A stretch of DNA of 64,000 bases, from contig CM070622.1 of the NCBI GenBank assembly GCA_036346255.1, positions 22,036,751-22,100,750 on the forward strand, read 5' to 3'. Within the stretch, counting starts at the first letter, position 1. Every line of letters starts with the position of its first letter. The notes beneath the pieces were generated by a model, which was not told where the DNA came from, did no database searches, and worked only from the letters and a program-made list of their open reading frames with translations. Positions 23,605 to 34,662 of this stretch are shown in pieces. The DNA is from Ampelocalamus luodianensis. Its lineage: Eukaryota; Streptophyta; Magnoliopsida; Poales; Poaceae. The position numbers were made by a program, and so were the translations under genes.

Positions 23605-24585
23605 TCAGACGGACAGCTCCTTGGTGGCAAACTCCTCCCTCTTGTCGAGCACGCGCACTTCCATCTTGCAGCACTTGCACGGCGGGCTCACCACCGGCAC
23701 CGCACCGCGCGCGTGCGCATGGCCATTTTGGAGTCCATTGGCGCGCTCGTCCACCTTACGCGCGATGATTACGGAGTTGACCACCTCGTCATCGGGGTGG
23801 TACACGGCCAGCACATCGAACCCGCCCATCCTGATGTCCTCAGGATCGACGATGGGGTACAGGAACCCGCGCGCCCCGTGCGCACTCCGCACAACGAGGG
23901 CCGCTCCGTCCGCCATGTGCGTGCCCAGGTGAGCTATCACCTTGGCCTTCTCCTCGGCCGCCATGCCGACGAGTGCGGCCAGGAAGACGACGTCGTAAGC
24001 GCCGAGCTCCTGCGTAAGGTTGGCCACGTCGGCGGTATGGAACGACATGCGCGCGCCCACGTCCTTGTCCGCGCGGACTAGCTTCCTGGCCTGCTCGTTC
24101 GCCGCGCCGCACCTATCGTAGTTGTCGAACACCGTATTGGGCAGGTGGCGCGCGGCGAGCACGAGCGAGCTGAACGGCAGTGGGCCTGACCCAACGAATG
24201 CGACGCGGGTCGGCGCAATGCCGGGCACGTAGCGAGCCAAGAGCTCGTACTCGAGCTTGCTGAGGTTGATGTAGTTGCTGTAGTAAGGGAAGCGGCCGAG
24301 GTGGTCGAGCGGGTTGTCGAAGGCGGCGAGCATGTCGGAGTAGTGCGCCTCGAGCTTCCCCTCGGCGTCGGAGCAGAGGCGGATGAGCTCCTCCCGCATC
24401 TTCTGCGCCTCCGGGCCGAGCTTAGTCACATCGACGGGGCTCGGCGGAACGCACGCCGTGACGAGGTCGGTGAACAGCGCGTCCACGTCAGCAGATGGGC
24501 TCAACGACGGCAGCTTGGCGATAGCGGCGTGGAGCCCGGCGATCTTCTGAACCAGGGCAGCAACCTCCATATTTTGGGCCTCCAT
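23605..24585 (-). CDS. NAS: Nicotianamine synthase, intact
   Basis: 326-residue intronless gene. Nicotianamine synthase (EC 2.5.1.43) condenses three S-adenosylmethionine molecules into nicotianamine, releasing three methylthioadenosines; in grasses nicotianamine chelates Fe, Zn and Cu and is the precursor of mugineic-acid phytosiderophores. Visible features are the MEAQN start, the DNPLDHLGRFPYYSNYINL block (residues 90-108), LEYELLARYVPGIAP (111-125), the SAM-binding loop VGSGPLPFSS (131-140), FDNYDRCGAAN (153-163), YDVVFLAALVGMAAEEK (197-213), GFLYPIVDPEDI (240-251) and the end KELSV. A Y-x-x-hydrophobic motif (YELL, 113-116) like the one linked to vesicle localisation in rice NAS is present. 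The Cys-rich CKCC (303-306) lies in the variable tail. The first ATG of MEAQN was chosen because an upstream in-frame ATG (24718-24720) lies beyond the TATA box. Length matches the family. A broken sister copy lies at 61709-62677. Confidence 0.97.
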   Translation of the reverse strand: MEAQNMEVAALVQKIAGLHAAIAKLPSLSPSADVDALFTDLVTACVPPSPVDVTKLGPEAQKMREELIRLCSDAEGKLEAHYSDMLAAFDNPLDHLGRFPYYSNYINLSKLEYELLARYVPGIAPTRVAFVGSGPLPFSSLVLAARHLPNTVFDNYDRCGAANEQARKLVRADKDVGARMSFHTADVANLTQELGAYDVVFLAALVGMAAEEKAKVIAHLGTHMADGAALVVRSAHGARGFLYPIVDPEDIRMGGFDVLAVYHPDDEVVNSVIIARKVDERANGLQNGHAHARGAVPVVSPPCKCCKMEVRVLDKREEFATKELSV

Positions 24586-24694
24586 AGTACTTCTTGTTAC
24601 TAATGCGCCCCCGAACTCTGAAGCACAAAGAAATGGGAATGGCAATGGACTGGAGTGCTCGAGCTGCTTGTTGAGCTCTGGAATACCAAGGGGG

Positions 24695-24702
24695 TATAAA
24701 TA
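24695..24702 (-). promoter_or_regulatory. TATA box of the NAS gene
   Basis: Reads tatttata on the coding (minus) strand (tataaata on plus), about 110 bp upstream of the ATG at 24585. It sits in a ccaagggggtataaatagc block conserved in copy B (62781-62800), implying a 5' leader of about 80 bases. Confidence 0.75.
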
Positions 24703-24826
24703 GCAGTTGCACGGCCTCAATTATTTGCTAACTGCTAATAAAATCTGAAATGTTTCGCGAGTCCGATTGCACGCCTGACCGATCAGGAAGCTCAAAAAAG
24801 CGCATGAATGGCGCGCTTCACGCGTC

Positions 24827-24852
24827 CATGCCCGATAAGGCTGGTTTCATGC
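24827..24852 (-). promoter_or_regulatory. Two CATGC cores upstream of NAS
   Basis: CATGC occurs at 24827-24831 and 24848-24852, about 245-265 bp upstream of the ATG. CATGC is the published core recognised by the iron-deficiency regulator IDEF1 in grasses. Both sites are conserved in copy B (62923-62927, 62944-62948). That they act in iron response is inference. Confidence 0.4.
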
Positions 24853-24859
24853 CTCTGGT

Positions 24860-26008
24860 TAGTATTATTTTTAGCGAGTCAAACCGCTGCAGCGGGACCC
24901 ATTCGCTAGATTGTTCAAAGTCCGACACAGGTCGCAGCTAGGGAGTGTATAGAGTATGAGTTCAACACGAAGATTGGCGTATGGATAGTTGGAGACAACG
25001 AGCCAATACCATAACTACGTCGTCATATCAAATCCTAACTCAACAGGCGCACGGTGACAAACGACAAGCGGCCTCTAAGCCCGCTGGCTCGATCGATCGG
25101 GCCACCAGGACCAAGGCCGATTCTTTAATGGCCTATCTGTAATAAACTCTCCATCTTAGCCTGTTTCGGCTCAAAACTTCTCGCCGTCACAGCCTCTCCC
25201 CTCTCTGCTGCTCTCTTCCTCGATCTACTACCAACTTGAACCAAACGAAATCAAACGCATTCCCGGTGAAAAAGTGCTATCTTACTGTATACTCAATTTA
25301 ATATGGTCTGTTCGGTCCAATGATCCAGATTAGTTATGATTTAGTTGTACTGCACATGGTGGTACAAGTAGTAGAATTCCGAGGGGGTGTAGAATTGTAA
25401 TTGCCTGTGTGGGAGTCACATGCCATAGGAGTAATCTTTTCAACACTCGTTGGAAAGTCTATAATACCCTCAAGAAAAATTATAAATACAAAAAATAGTC
25501 TATTATATCCTTAACAAATCAATAATCATATTTGATTTATACTACCATCATGTACTACTAGTATAATGCATAGTAAAATTTCTCGTGACTGGACAATGGA
25601 GAAGAAAGGGAAAAATTGAATAAATCACTATGAGATGGAGAGAGAGAGAGAGAGAGCAATACCAACTCCGGCCGATGAAGGAGATAGAGAGCGAAATGAA
25701 TTCCCAAATACCGCGACTCGTGAAATTCGAAAGGCCTCAGGGTCTCAAAATAGTCCGTCTCTCAAGGTTATCTTTAAGTACTCTAACTATCCTAGCAAGT
25801 CTCCAACAGTCCGTCTCTAAGTATTCCAACTCACCTAGCAGTTTGTCTTTAAAACTTACATAAGCAACTACACTGAGCCAGGAGCCTCCAGATTTTTTTC
25901 ATATTTTTTGGATGTCGTTTACTATATTTAGAAATTCCTAAAACCCACAACATTTTCTTAGAGATTTCAAACCTACTTTCCTTTTCCTGCTCACCTATAG
26001 GGCCGAAA
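24860..26008. other. NAS upstream flank, no gene
   Basis: Distal promoter and intergenic DNA. Contains a (GA)n run at 25637-25657 and, at 25755-25860, a degenerate direct repeat of ctctaagtactccaactcacctagca type, also present in copy B at 63880-63980. No coding sequence supported. Confidence 0.6.
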
Positions 26009-26197
26009 CACTACTACAAAATAGGTCATACTGGACGCCTCATCACAGACGGTTCCAAAGGAGCCGTCTGTATTGAACTTATACAGACGGTTCCCTTTAG
26101 AACCGTCTGTGATAGTGCCTCATCACAGACGGTTCTTATTACCAACCGTCTGTGATACTTCACAGACGGTTCATAATAAGAACCGTCTGTGATAGTG

Positions 26198-26277
26198 CCT
26201 CATCACAGACGGCTCCTTCTACCAACCGTCTGTGAAGTATCACAGACGGTTGGTAGAAGGAGCCGTCTGTGATGAGG
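26198..26277. repeat. Perfect inverted repeat, 38-bp arms with 4-nt spacer
   Basis: 26198-26235 is the exact reverse complement of 26240-26277; the spacer is agta. Each arm holds cctcatcacagacgg at the outside and ggtagaagg/ccttctacc in the middle. It is the longest of several hairpins in this CACTA subterminal array. Confidence 0.95.
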
Positions 26278-26422
26278 ACACCTCATCACAGACGGTTAGT
26301 ATAACGAACCGTCTATGATACTTCACAGACGGTTCGTGATACCAACCGTTAGTGATAACTACCTCATCACAGACGGTTGGGATTAACAACCGTCTGTGAT
26401 TTTGATTTTACTATGGCTTAAA

Positions 26423-26628
26423 TTCTAAGTCATGGTAAAATTAGAGAGTAAGAAAAATTCTAAGCCATGGTAAAATTAGAGAGTAAGAAAAATTCTAAGC
26501 CATGGTAAAATCAGAGAGGAAAATTCTAAGCCATGGTAAAATCAGAGAGTAAGAAAAATTCTAAGCCATGTTAAAATCAGAGAGTAAGAAAAATTCCAAG
26601 CTATAGTAAAATCCAAATCATGCATTGC
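26423..26628. repeat. 35-bp tandem repeat, 6 units
   Basis: Units start at 26423, 26458, 26493, 26524, 26559 and 26594, with core ttctaagccatggtaaaat and tail cagagagtaagaaaaa. The third unit is 4 bp short. Lies inside the CACTA element. Confidence 0.93.
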
Positions 26629-27696
26629 TCTTAATACCAACCGCGTGATGAGTTATTATCACAGACAGTTCGTGATACGAACTGCTCAGGATTTGTCATC
26701 ACTGACGGTTTTTGTATGAAACCGCTCGTGATTCGCAGCATGAATTTGAAAATTTTGAACGCGTGCGCGGAGGCAAAATATGTCCTTATATATATGGCCG
26801 ACCTCCTCTGGCGCCGCCTCGCACTCCACGCCCCGGTCCTCCTTGCTCCGTGAGCCTCCTCGAACTCCGCCGGTAGCTGCTCCTCCGGTCCTCCCGCTCC
26901 ACGCCCCGCTACACCTCGTGCTCCGGTCCTCCCTTGCTCCTCGCAGTCCCCAACCTTCGACATGGTCTTCCTCCCCAACGCTTGAGAGTCGACGCGACAC
27001 CAACGCTGACCTCCTCTAGTCCTCTCGACGCCGACGCAGAGCTCCTCCAGTCCTCCTCCGACGTCGATGTCTGCTGGTACTTTTGTATATGAGGTTCTAT
27101 TAGATTCAGATCCAGATTTGTATGTATGAGCTTGTGGTACTTGTGTTAGATTCATATCCAGATTGCTAGATTCTCCTCCGATTCTACTGCATGGTACTTG
27201 TGTATGTCGAGTGTATGTGTGTATCCATGAATCCATGGCTTGAGAAATTTATTGGGAGGCTTAGGAGTTGGGAATCCATGTATGTGTATCAATGAATCCA
27301 TGTTTGGGTGGCTTCGAAATGGCGTGTATGTGTATGAGTGTATCCATGAAAATGGCAATAATATTTTTTGCAATAAAAAGCTATCACAGACGGTTTGGAA
27401 CAAGAGCCGTCAGAAAACAGTATCCGCAGACGGTTGGAACAAGAACCGCCGTGATAGTTGATTATCACAAACGGTTCTTGTTCCGAACCGTCTGTGATAC
27501 CTGTTTTCACAGACGGCTCTTGTTCCAAACCGTCTGTGATAGCTTTTATCACAGACGGCTCAAAAACCGTCTGTGATAACCGCCTGTTATCACAGACGTA
27601 CTTTTACACAGACGGTTGGAAACCGTCTGTGATGAGGTTTTCTGTAGTAGTGAAAGCTTTTCCTAGTCCACGTTAAGGAAGCTTGAACAAATCAGA

Positions 27697-29211
27697 CAAT
27701 AAAGTTTTTCCTGTAGTATCGAAGACTTGCCGATCTTCACTAGTCCACGTTAAGAAAGCTTGAACAAATCAAGCTGGCTCTACAAATTAAGGCTTCCCTC
27801 GATCACTAGTGGTTGTTCTTCCTCCGCTCCGGAGATGCTGAACACCAAACCACTCACAATCTTAGCACCGGGCCTCTTCACAATCTTCTTGAAAAGATCA
27901 CCATGCTCACACCGCCCAACCATCTAGGTGTTTGGCAAAACACCAAAAGTAATGAATCAACGACCTTCGCTTGACGGCACTCAAGTGCATTGGATCAATC
28001 TAGAATGAATGCACTTGAATTTGGCTCAACTACCTCACAATGAATGCACAAGTATATTTGAGGAGTTGAATGAATGCTCAAGGCTCTAAAGATGTTAGAA
28101 TATTGTCTAGCACATTGTCCTTGAGCAGGTGGAGGGGTATTTATACCCCCCCCATCAACAAATATAGCCGTTAGGGAGGAAATCCCCAACTTTCAGTGAA
28201 ATGCGGCACTATCGCCAAGTACCATGCGGTACTACCACACTTTACCTACCGCTCTGTAACAGCTACAACAGTGGTATTAACTACTCTGACATAGCCGTTT
28301 CATTCGCGGCGCGGTACTACCGTCAACAATCACGCGGTACTACCGCTGGCCGGTCATACCGCTCAACAAGTGCGGTACTACCGTTTCACAAAAGATCCAA
28401 AAAGGATCCTTACTGGAAAATATGTACCACCATATAAAAATAGGTATGACTGGGGTGAGGTAGTTCCTCTCAGGAATTGCGGTACTACCGCTCTACCGAT
28501 GCGACCAAATCATCCTTGGACGATCGGACTGATGACGTGGATGGCTCAGATTGAAATGAACGTTCGGACCACATGTCATAGCCGCACGATTTGATCGTAC
28601 GTTCGGACGGTCCGAACATCCACCGGTAGTGCCGCCAAAGGATATGCGGTCATACTGCTACGTGATAGTTTCGCAAAGTAAACTCTGGTACTACCGCACA
28701 GAGGGTTTGAACCTCAAGCCCAAAAGAGCGTCTCTCTGGAAAAAACATACCACCAACTAACAATCGGAATGACCGAGGTGCGGTAGTACCGTACTACAAG
28801 CCCGCAAGGTTTCGAGTGGTAGTACCGCCAATACAACGCCGGTACTACCGATTTTCCTTCCAATGCACAGTTGGCTTTCAAAAATAAAATCCAAATGCAT
28901 GCATGATCCTAAATTGATCCAAATGGCACAAGAACATGCTATCAAGCTATTAGACATGATCCCTCTTAATATTACGGCATATAACCTAAAATCCGGTCTT
29001 CCAACCATTTCTCCTAAGACCGGTAAAACATAAAAAGGATCCTAGACTACTTGTACCTTATTGATCTTCATGTTTTCCTTTAGCATGCATCTTCAAGATC
29101 AAACTCACCATTGGGACTTAACCTTGTAAATACTCAATAAACATATTAGTCCCATATTTACATATTTACATTAATTACCAAAACCAATTTTTAGGAGCCT
29201 AGAAGCTTTCA
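27697..29211 (-). repeat. Left (3') LTR of the copia element, truncated
   Basis: Matches the right LTR (from about 44700) over most of its length and ends ctagaagctttca at 29211, i.e. TGAAAGC in element orientation. The part equivalent to 44510-44699 is missing. 27658-27696 is instead a partial second copy of the cctagtccacgttaag-aagcttgaacaaatca segment found at 27739-27775. Contains about a dozen copies of a ggtactaccgc palindromic motif (28200-28860). Confidence 0.8.
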
Positions 29212-29227
29212 ATCTCCCTCTTTTTGG
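29212..29227 (-). promoter_or_regulatory. Polypurine tract of the copia element
   Basis: Plus strand atctccctctttttgg, a purine run on the element strand, directly next to the LTR start TGAAAGC. This is where plus-strand DNA synthesis is primed in LTR elements. Confidence 0.75.
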
Positions 29228-29796
29228 TAATTGATGACAACCAAATTAATATGTGAGAAAGATTGTTTTGAATATACTCCTTGTTGTGAAAGATTGTTTT
29301 GAATATACTCCTTGTTGTGAAACAAGTGTATATTCTTTTGATGACTTAACAACAAAATAATTTTTGCAATGTGCTCGAATGAGTTTTGAGAATTATTTTC
29401 TTGTTAGGCCAAAATAAAGAAAGCTCCCCCTAAACATGTGTATATAATTGATAGAAAACTTTGCAAGCACATGTAGAGATTTTTTTTAAAAAAAAATTGG
29501 CAGAGTTTCTTTAGCTTATTGGAACTAGAGGAATATTGCAACAATATAGAATAACCATAATAAAGATTGCAATATTGAGAGGGACATCAACATAATATTA
29601 ACCATCAAGTTCAACAAGATACCAATAAAACCAAGTGAACCATTACAAGCACATAAGCATTCAACCATAACAAGTTCAGCATCAAAACATAACGAATTCA
29701 AGACACATAGAGTATATATAATAATAGACTTGCTTGCTCCCCCTAAATCTTTCTTCTCTTCTGGCAAGCTTCTCTTCTACTTCTCTCCCTTTGGCA
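29228..29796. other. Copia 3' untranslated region
   Basis: AT-rich, with a 31-bp direct repeat near 29265-29325 (gaaagattgttttgaatata twice). An 80-codon hydrophobic frame at 29525-29767 has no recognisable features and is not called. Confidence 0.5.
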
Positions 29797-32700
29797 TCAA
29801 AGTACCAAAAACATCATGCAGTTGGATCCTGAGGCGGGAAGAGTCGCTGGGTCCTAAGAAGCTGGAGCCTGAGGAGGTGGAGCAACGAGAGCCTAACAAG
29901 CTGGAGCAACTGGAGCTTGAGGAACTGTAGCCAGGGCAGAAGAAGTGGAAGCCCCTGGCGGTGTGTTGGGGCGACGACTAGTGTAGCGCTAAGGAGTAGA
30001 TAAAAGATGTTCCATAGAAGAGACCGTCTCTGTAACAGCCCAAATTTCAATTTCAGTAAAATTTAAAAGTTTATTTATGTTTGTGGTTTTTCCTGAATTT
30101 TCAAAAGCTTTTTATAAATATTTTAAAGCTAAATCAAATTTATTTGCAAAATTAAAAGCCAACAAATAGTTGGAAATAATTTTTATTAAGTCCAGAATGA
30201 GTATGGGAATTTCTGTGAATTTTTCCATAATTTTTGGAAGTATTTTGCTATTTTCTAAAGCTATTATGAATTAACAGAATTAAAACAAATAGAAAAGCAA
30301 AAGAAAATCCTCTAACAGTGTTTGGGCCGAAACCCAAAGGCTCCGGCCCAACTTCCCTCCATGCCCGCCAAATTTCAGCCGCACGCACTCTCTCTCCACC
30401 TCTCATCCACCGCTGGATTAAAATCCAACGCACGCAACGCACACACGCACCCCTCCTCTGTATCCACCGCTGGATCTGGCACCAACGATCAAGATCCTCC
30501 GCAGCGGCCGCACCGTCCGAATGACACCATCAATAGGAGCCGTGCGATCTTAATCTAACGGCGAGACCTTCGTACCGCTTCGGAGACTTAAAACCTTCTA
30601 ATCTAAACCCTTCAATCTAAATCCTACGGCCAGGATTCCCTCCACGATCTTCTACTCCCACCAAGTCCCAACCGCAGGATCTAAATCCAACGGCTCCACG
30701 TCGTCGTCTTCCTCGCCTTCTTCTCCGCGCGTTCAAAACCTACAACCGCCATGGTTGAGCTGGAGCTCGATTTCGAAAACGGGCGTGGCGGCCCGATTTT
30801 ACCGCGTCAACACCACTAAGCGCATCCCCGTAAACCGCCGCACACGATCCCTCCCTTATCCCTTCGTCTCCGCGCCGGTTTCAACCACGACCGCCGCAAA
30901 ACCGCCACACGACCCCCACCTTCTTCACGCCACTTCCGGCCTCCCCTCGACCTATAAAAGGGACCTTTGGGATCGTAAGAATCCCCGCATTCCAGAACCA
31001 CCTTTCACTGCCCTCTAAAGCTCCAGCGTCGCCGTAATTCAAGTTCTAGGGTTTTCGCCGCCGCGAGCCTCTTCTTCAATTCCGTCACCATCATCGACGA
31101 TCTGCCCTCTTGGAGCTCACCGCCGACACCCCCGTCGCAAGGACTACCTCGGGAACCACTTCGCTGCGCCGGAACACATCTGGTTGTCGTTCCCGACAAT
31201 AGCCGAACATCGTCCTCCGCTCCGACGATAATTCCGGCGATCTCCGGCGACCTCTTGAGCCAAGTCAGGTACCAATGAGATCGCAATAGTCATAGCTACC
31301 GTTTGGCACCACTCACCGCCGGCGAAAGTCCGCCGTTCGCCGTTGCCATCGGGCCCCGAGCCCCTCAACGTCGTTGCCGACGTGGCACTACCACCGCGGC
31401 GCCACGTTAGCTCAACGCCCACATGGCTGCCCACGTACACGCCTGCGTGGCAGCCACATCAGCTGCTACGCCAGCACACCCTGGGCCAAATCTCTTGAAC
31501 TCGGTCCATATGGACCGTGTCACTGACTCATGGGGCCCACCTGTCAGAATTCTTTTTAAAACCTTTTATTTCCCGAAATACTGTAGCTGACGTAATCATT
31601 GCGCAATAAATGGATTTTCAGTAGGAAAATAATTCTGGAAATTCAATAAAATTTCAGATTTAGGTATAAACTTCAAAAATTCATAACTTTTGCATATGAA
31701 CTCCAAATTGGGTGATTCAAATTGCAAAATTTATATAAAATTATAATCTAGCTAACTAAACCAAAATATTTCAGTTTGGAGTTGATTTGAACTATGGTTT
31801 TGAATTTATTTGAATTTGAATTTGAATTTGTCGTATTTTACAGATAGAATTCGCGACTCGGAGAGTTCGATCAAACTGAAGATTTAGAATTTCAAGACAT
31901 CGACCAAGGCAAGTTACACCATTGACCATATTGCCCCTATTATTTTAAGTTATTTTTAGTTTTTAAATTCCTTATTGCATGCATATGTTGTTATAAATAT
32001 TTTAATATCCTGTTTTACATATAGTTAATTCCATATGTTATTGTATGGCCAAACTTGAATGTTGAATCTGACTACCTTGATACCATAGGCAAGATATTAC
32101 CAAAATTCAAATATATGCTTAGCCAAGCTTAGTCCACATTTACAGAATTTGGGAGGGTTTGCACCAAATTTCTACAAATTTGTTTCAAACTTGAAATTGT
32201 GGTTTTGTCTTACCACGTGGATTTATAAATATGGTTGTATCCCAAAAATAAAATCAAAATGGGTTTGGACTTGGGCGAAATGGTTGGAATGGTGGGTGCA
32301 GGTTTATGCACGGGATTAATCTGGTTAAGATTAAGGCCCACGGCTTGTAAGAATGACGCCCAAGTCAATTGAGGACCGGTCTTTGAGCCGCTTATTGCTA
32401 TGCCATAACGTACCACCACATGTCCTGTATGGGCAGGATTTGGCTAACTAATTTGTGATGTCCTAGTATATTTATGTCATGTGATTTTGTGGGTGTCGGT
32501 TAGACGTTTTATTCCCACTTGGCGCAAGAGGGGCTTCCGGAGGACTGTCGATCCAAAGGGCGAAACCTTAGCGCATGAATGTACTAGGATAAAACATTGT
32601 AAAGGCCTCATGGTAATTGCTCACCACACGCCTACGGAAGCGTGAATTGGCCGACATAACGAGCATGTCACCTCGTGTGGGTAAAGTTGTACCAACTCGC

Positions 32701-34662
32701 AGAGTAGAAACTATTCGAATAGCGCGTCATGGTCATGGACATGCTAGCAGGCCACTTAAAGTTAGAATTGTTTTTGGTTTTAAAATGCTTTATTAAATGT
32801 TGAGGATGGTTAATCCTTATGAAAATTTAGGCGGAAGCCAAGTGTTAGAGGATCCTTCACTCTATCATTGGAGGTTATCCACATTATATCATTACTATTT
32901 CAAAATATGATTTTATCCATAGTATAAAATTGCCTTAGAAACTACTATGCTTATTCAAACTGAAAATGCTGTTTATGCAAAACAACCCCGGCCATACTCA
33001 CTTGTTTCCTTATGCATGCATTTAAATTCAATATTGGTGTGACTTACGAGCACGGTAGTAGTGCTCACTCTTGTTGAATAAATCTTATTCGGAGAAGATC
33101 GCTATCTTGACGGTGAGGACCGGACGAGTAGGCCTTCCACCTGCATTTATTGCACATGGCGCATCATGTGGCTCCCACTATTATGTTATTTCCGCTGTGT
33201 TTATCATTTGACATTTGATATTATTATTCAGACTCATTTGTATTAAACAGTTATTTATTTAATGCCATTTATGTTTTCGTGATATGAATGTGATATTCAT
33301 TTTTGTGAGACTGTGTACACTGGAAATCCTGGACTGGTGTTTGAACACAGAGAATTCGGGATCCTTCGCTCCCGGGTTCGACAGTCTCTAACAAGGCAGC
33401 TATCCTATTGTGAGTCTCATTTTGGAACTCTATCTGTGCTGTCCTCATCTCCTGCTGAGTGACCTTAAGCTGTAGCAGATTGTTGAGGATTAACTGCTGA
33501 TTGTTGAGAATTTGAGCAAGAGTGACTTGACCCTAAGCAACATCTGCAGCTATCTCCTCTGGAGCATTATCTCCTTGATGACCTTGTTGTGCTTGCTGCC
33601 CCTGAAAGGGAATGGGAGGACCTTCTCGTGGCTTGTAAGCCTTATGAGGAGAGCTCAATCCTCCCTGATACTCAATCTTGCTAAGTATCAAAGCTATGAT
33701 ATAGGGAGCATAGTAAATCCTTTTTACCCTATCATTCTTCGAAGAAGCTATGCCCCTAATTATGACATCCACAACATCAAACTTTCTCTCATGCATAATG
33801 TTATCAATGATGTTCCATGCATGTCCTCTCACAGCATCAAAATTCCCACTCTTGGGCAGAAAAGTATGATTAATAATTCTATTAATCAGACTAGGAATGG
33901 GTAGCAGACCATGAATCTTCCCTGGTGTGATCCTGACATTCCTATCATAGAAGTCTGTCCAAGCTGGGACTAGCAGGGCAGTCCTGTCATATAGCTTCTC
34001 CCATTTGTTAGATGGTGTTCTCAGGACACACTCAAAATCAGCTTTGCTGCTCTCCACATAGCGTGTCACTATCATCCATTGCATCTTTGAGAAATCTGAA
34101 GAGACATGCAATGTGACATAGAACTGTCTTATGATCTCCTCATCATAATCATTTCTGAGAGCTACAAGATCATGAAGACCAACTTGCTGAAACAGTCAAT
34201 ACACACCATTATATTTTTCTAAAGAGTTGATGTGCTGCCACTTTATCCACTTATGATCTGCAATTTTTCTGTGATGTCCAGATAGCTGCTCATAGACTTG
34301 CTCTTGAAATTTAGTGTGGAATCTTGGATTGATGGAGTTCAAAGGAAAGAGGTACTGATTCTTGTGACGCAGGATAGCATAATCGTCAGCTGGAATATTC
34401 CTTAAATCAATTTGAGGCTCTTCTGGCTCTCCCATCTCCTCATCAGATTCAGCTTGAATTTGCTTTTACGTGTCGTAGTCGACCTAGATCTTGACCCAAC
34501 CTGTGAGGACCTTTCCTCACTTTCAGACTCAATAGCTGCTGGTCCTTTGCCCTTGTCTTGAGTTTCTTGAACTGGATCTACAGGAGGTTGAGAGGAAGAG
34601 GATTGATCTCTAGGAGGGCCATGCGACTTGCGAGTCAAGATTCTTGTCCTTGGCATCTTCAC
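29797..34662 (-). pseudogene. Extra ORF of the copia element, downstream of pol, split by a solo LTR
   Basis: Same strand as gag-pol, between pol and the 3' LTR. The N-terminal part (34662-34402) is Ser/Arg/Gln-rich with a basic end. The middle part (about 34435-33533) contains FYDRNVRITPGKIHGLLPIP and a helix-rich domain, resembling proteins annotated as putative plant transposon proteins in grasses. After a stop at 33533-33535 the frame continues as a Gln/Leu/Asn-rich coiled-coil-like segment to the insertion site at 33388, and beyond the solo LTR it resumes in frame (30025 leftwards) as a Pro/Ala-rich tail ending at TGA 29797-29799. Breaks: frameshift near 34430, stops at 34196-34198, 33533-33535, 29989-29991, 29893-29895 and 29854-29856. 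Original length about 500 residues. Function unknown. Some Sireviruses carry an env-like ORF here, but I see no signal peptide or membrane span. Confidence 0.6.
30031..33383. mobile_element. Solo LTR (3.35 kb) inserted in the copia extra ORF
   Basis: Begins tgtaacagccc (30031), ends cgggttcgaca (33383), and is flanked by a perfect 5-bp target duplication gtctc (30026-30030, 33384-33388). The reading frame of the host ORF lines up again across it. No internal region. Probably a Ty3-gypsy-type LTR by length. It includes a catgtgggac-type phrase and a tttgcatatgaactccaaattgg segment, like 3685-5580. Confidence 0.9.

Larger units (their letters stand above)
17950..25860. repeat. Segmental duplication copy A, main part
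   Basis: From gccattcaattatctcc (17953) onward this stretch matches 53722-64000 in the same order and orientation, NAS gene included. Copy B differs by a solo LTR (53991-56193), a CACTA element (56690-59438), loss of copy A positions 18962-21597, and small indels. Identity is highest around the NAS gene and its promoter. Confidence 0.9.
26009..27652. mobile_element. Non-autonomous CACTA element, 1.64 kb
   Basis: Starts cactactacaaaa (26009) and ends ttttctgtagtagtg (27652), with a 3-bp target duplication aaa on both sides (26006-26008, 27653-27655). Both ends carry dense cacagacggtt arrays (26043-26400 and 27380-27640). No transposase is visible. The middle (about 26790-27200) is a GC-rich segment followed by AT-rich DNA, possibly a captured host fragment, with no recognised product. 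Confidence 0.93.

Noticed and set aside
23590..24081. Plus-strand frames opposite NAS (also 62273-62695)
   Set aside because: Antisense shadows of a GC-rich coding sequence.
24586..24720. Longer NAS reading frame with 45 extra N-terminal residues
   Set aside because: The extension runs through the TATA box and the presumed leader, and NAS proteins start at the MEAQN-type Met.
26043..26400. Regularly spaced cacagacggtt repeats considered as a CRISPR-like array
   Set aside because: The sequence is plant nuclear DNA; the repeats are both-strand, variably spaced CACTA subterminal motifs.
28201..28437. Frames in the copia LTRs (also 45173-45439)
   Set aside because: They translate the ggtactaccgc motif region of the LTR; non-coding regulatory sequence.
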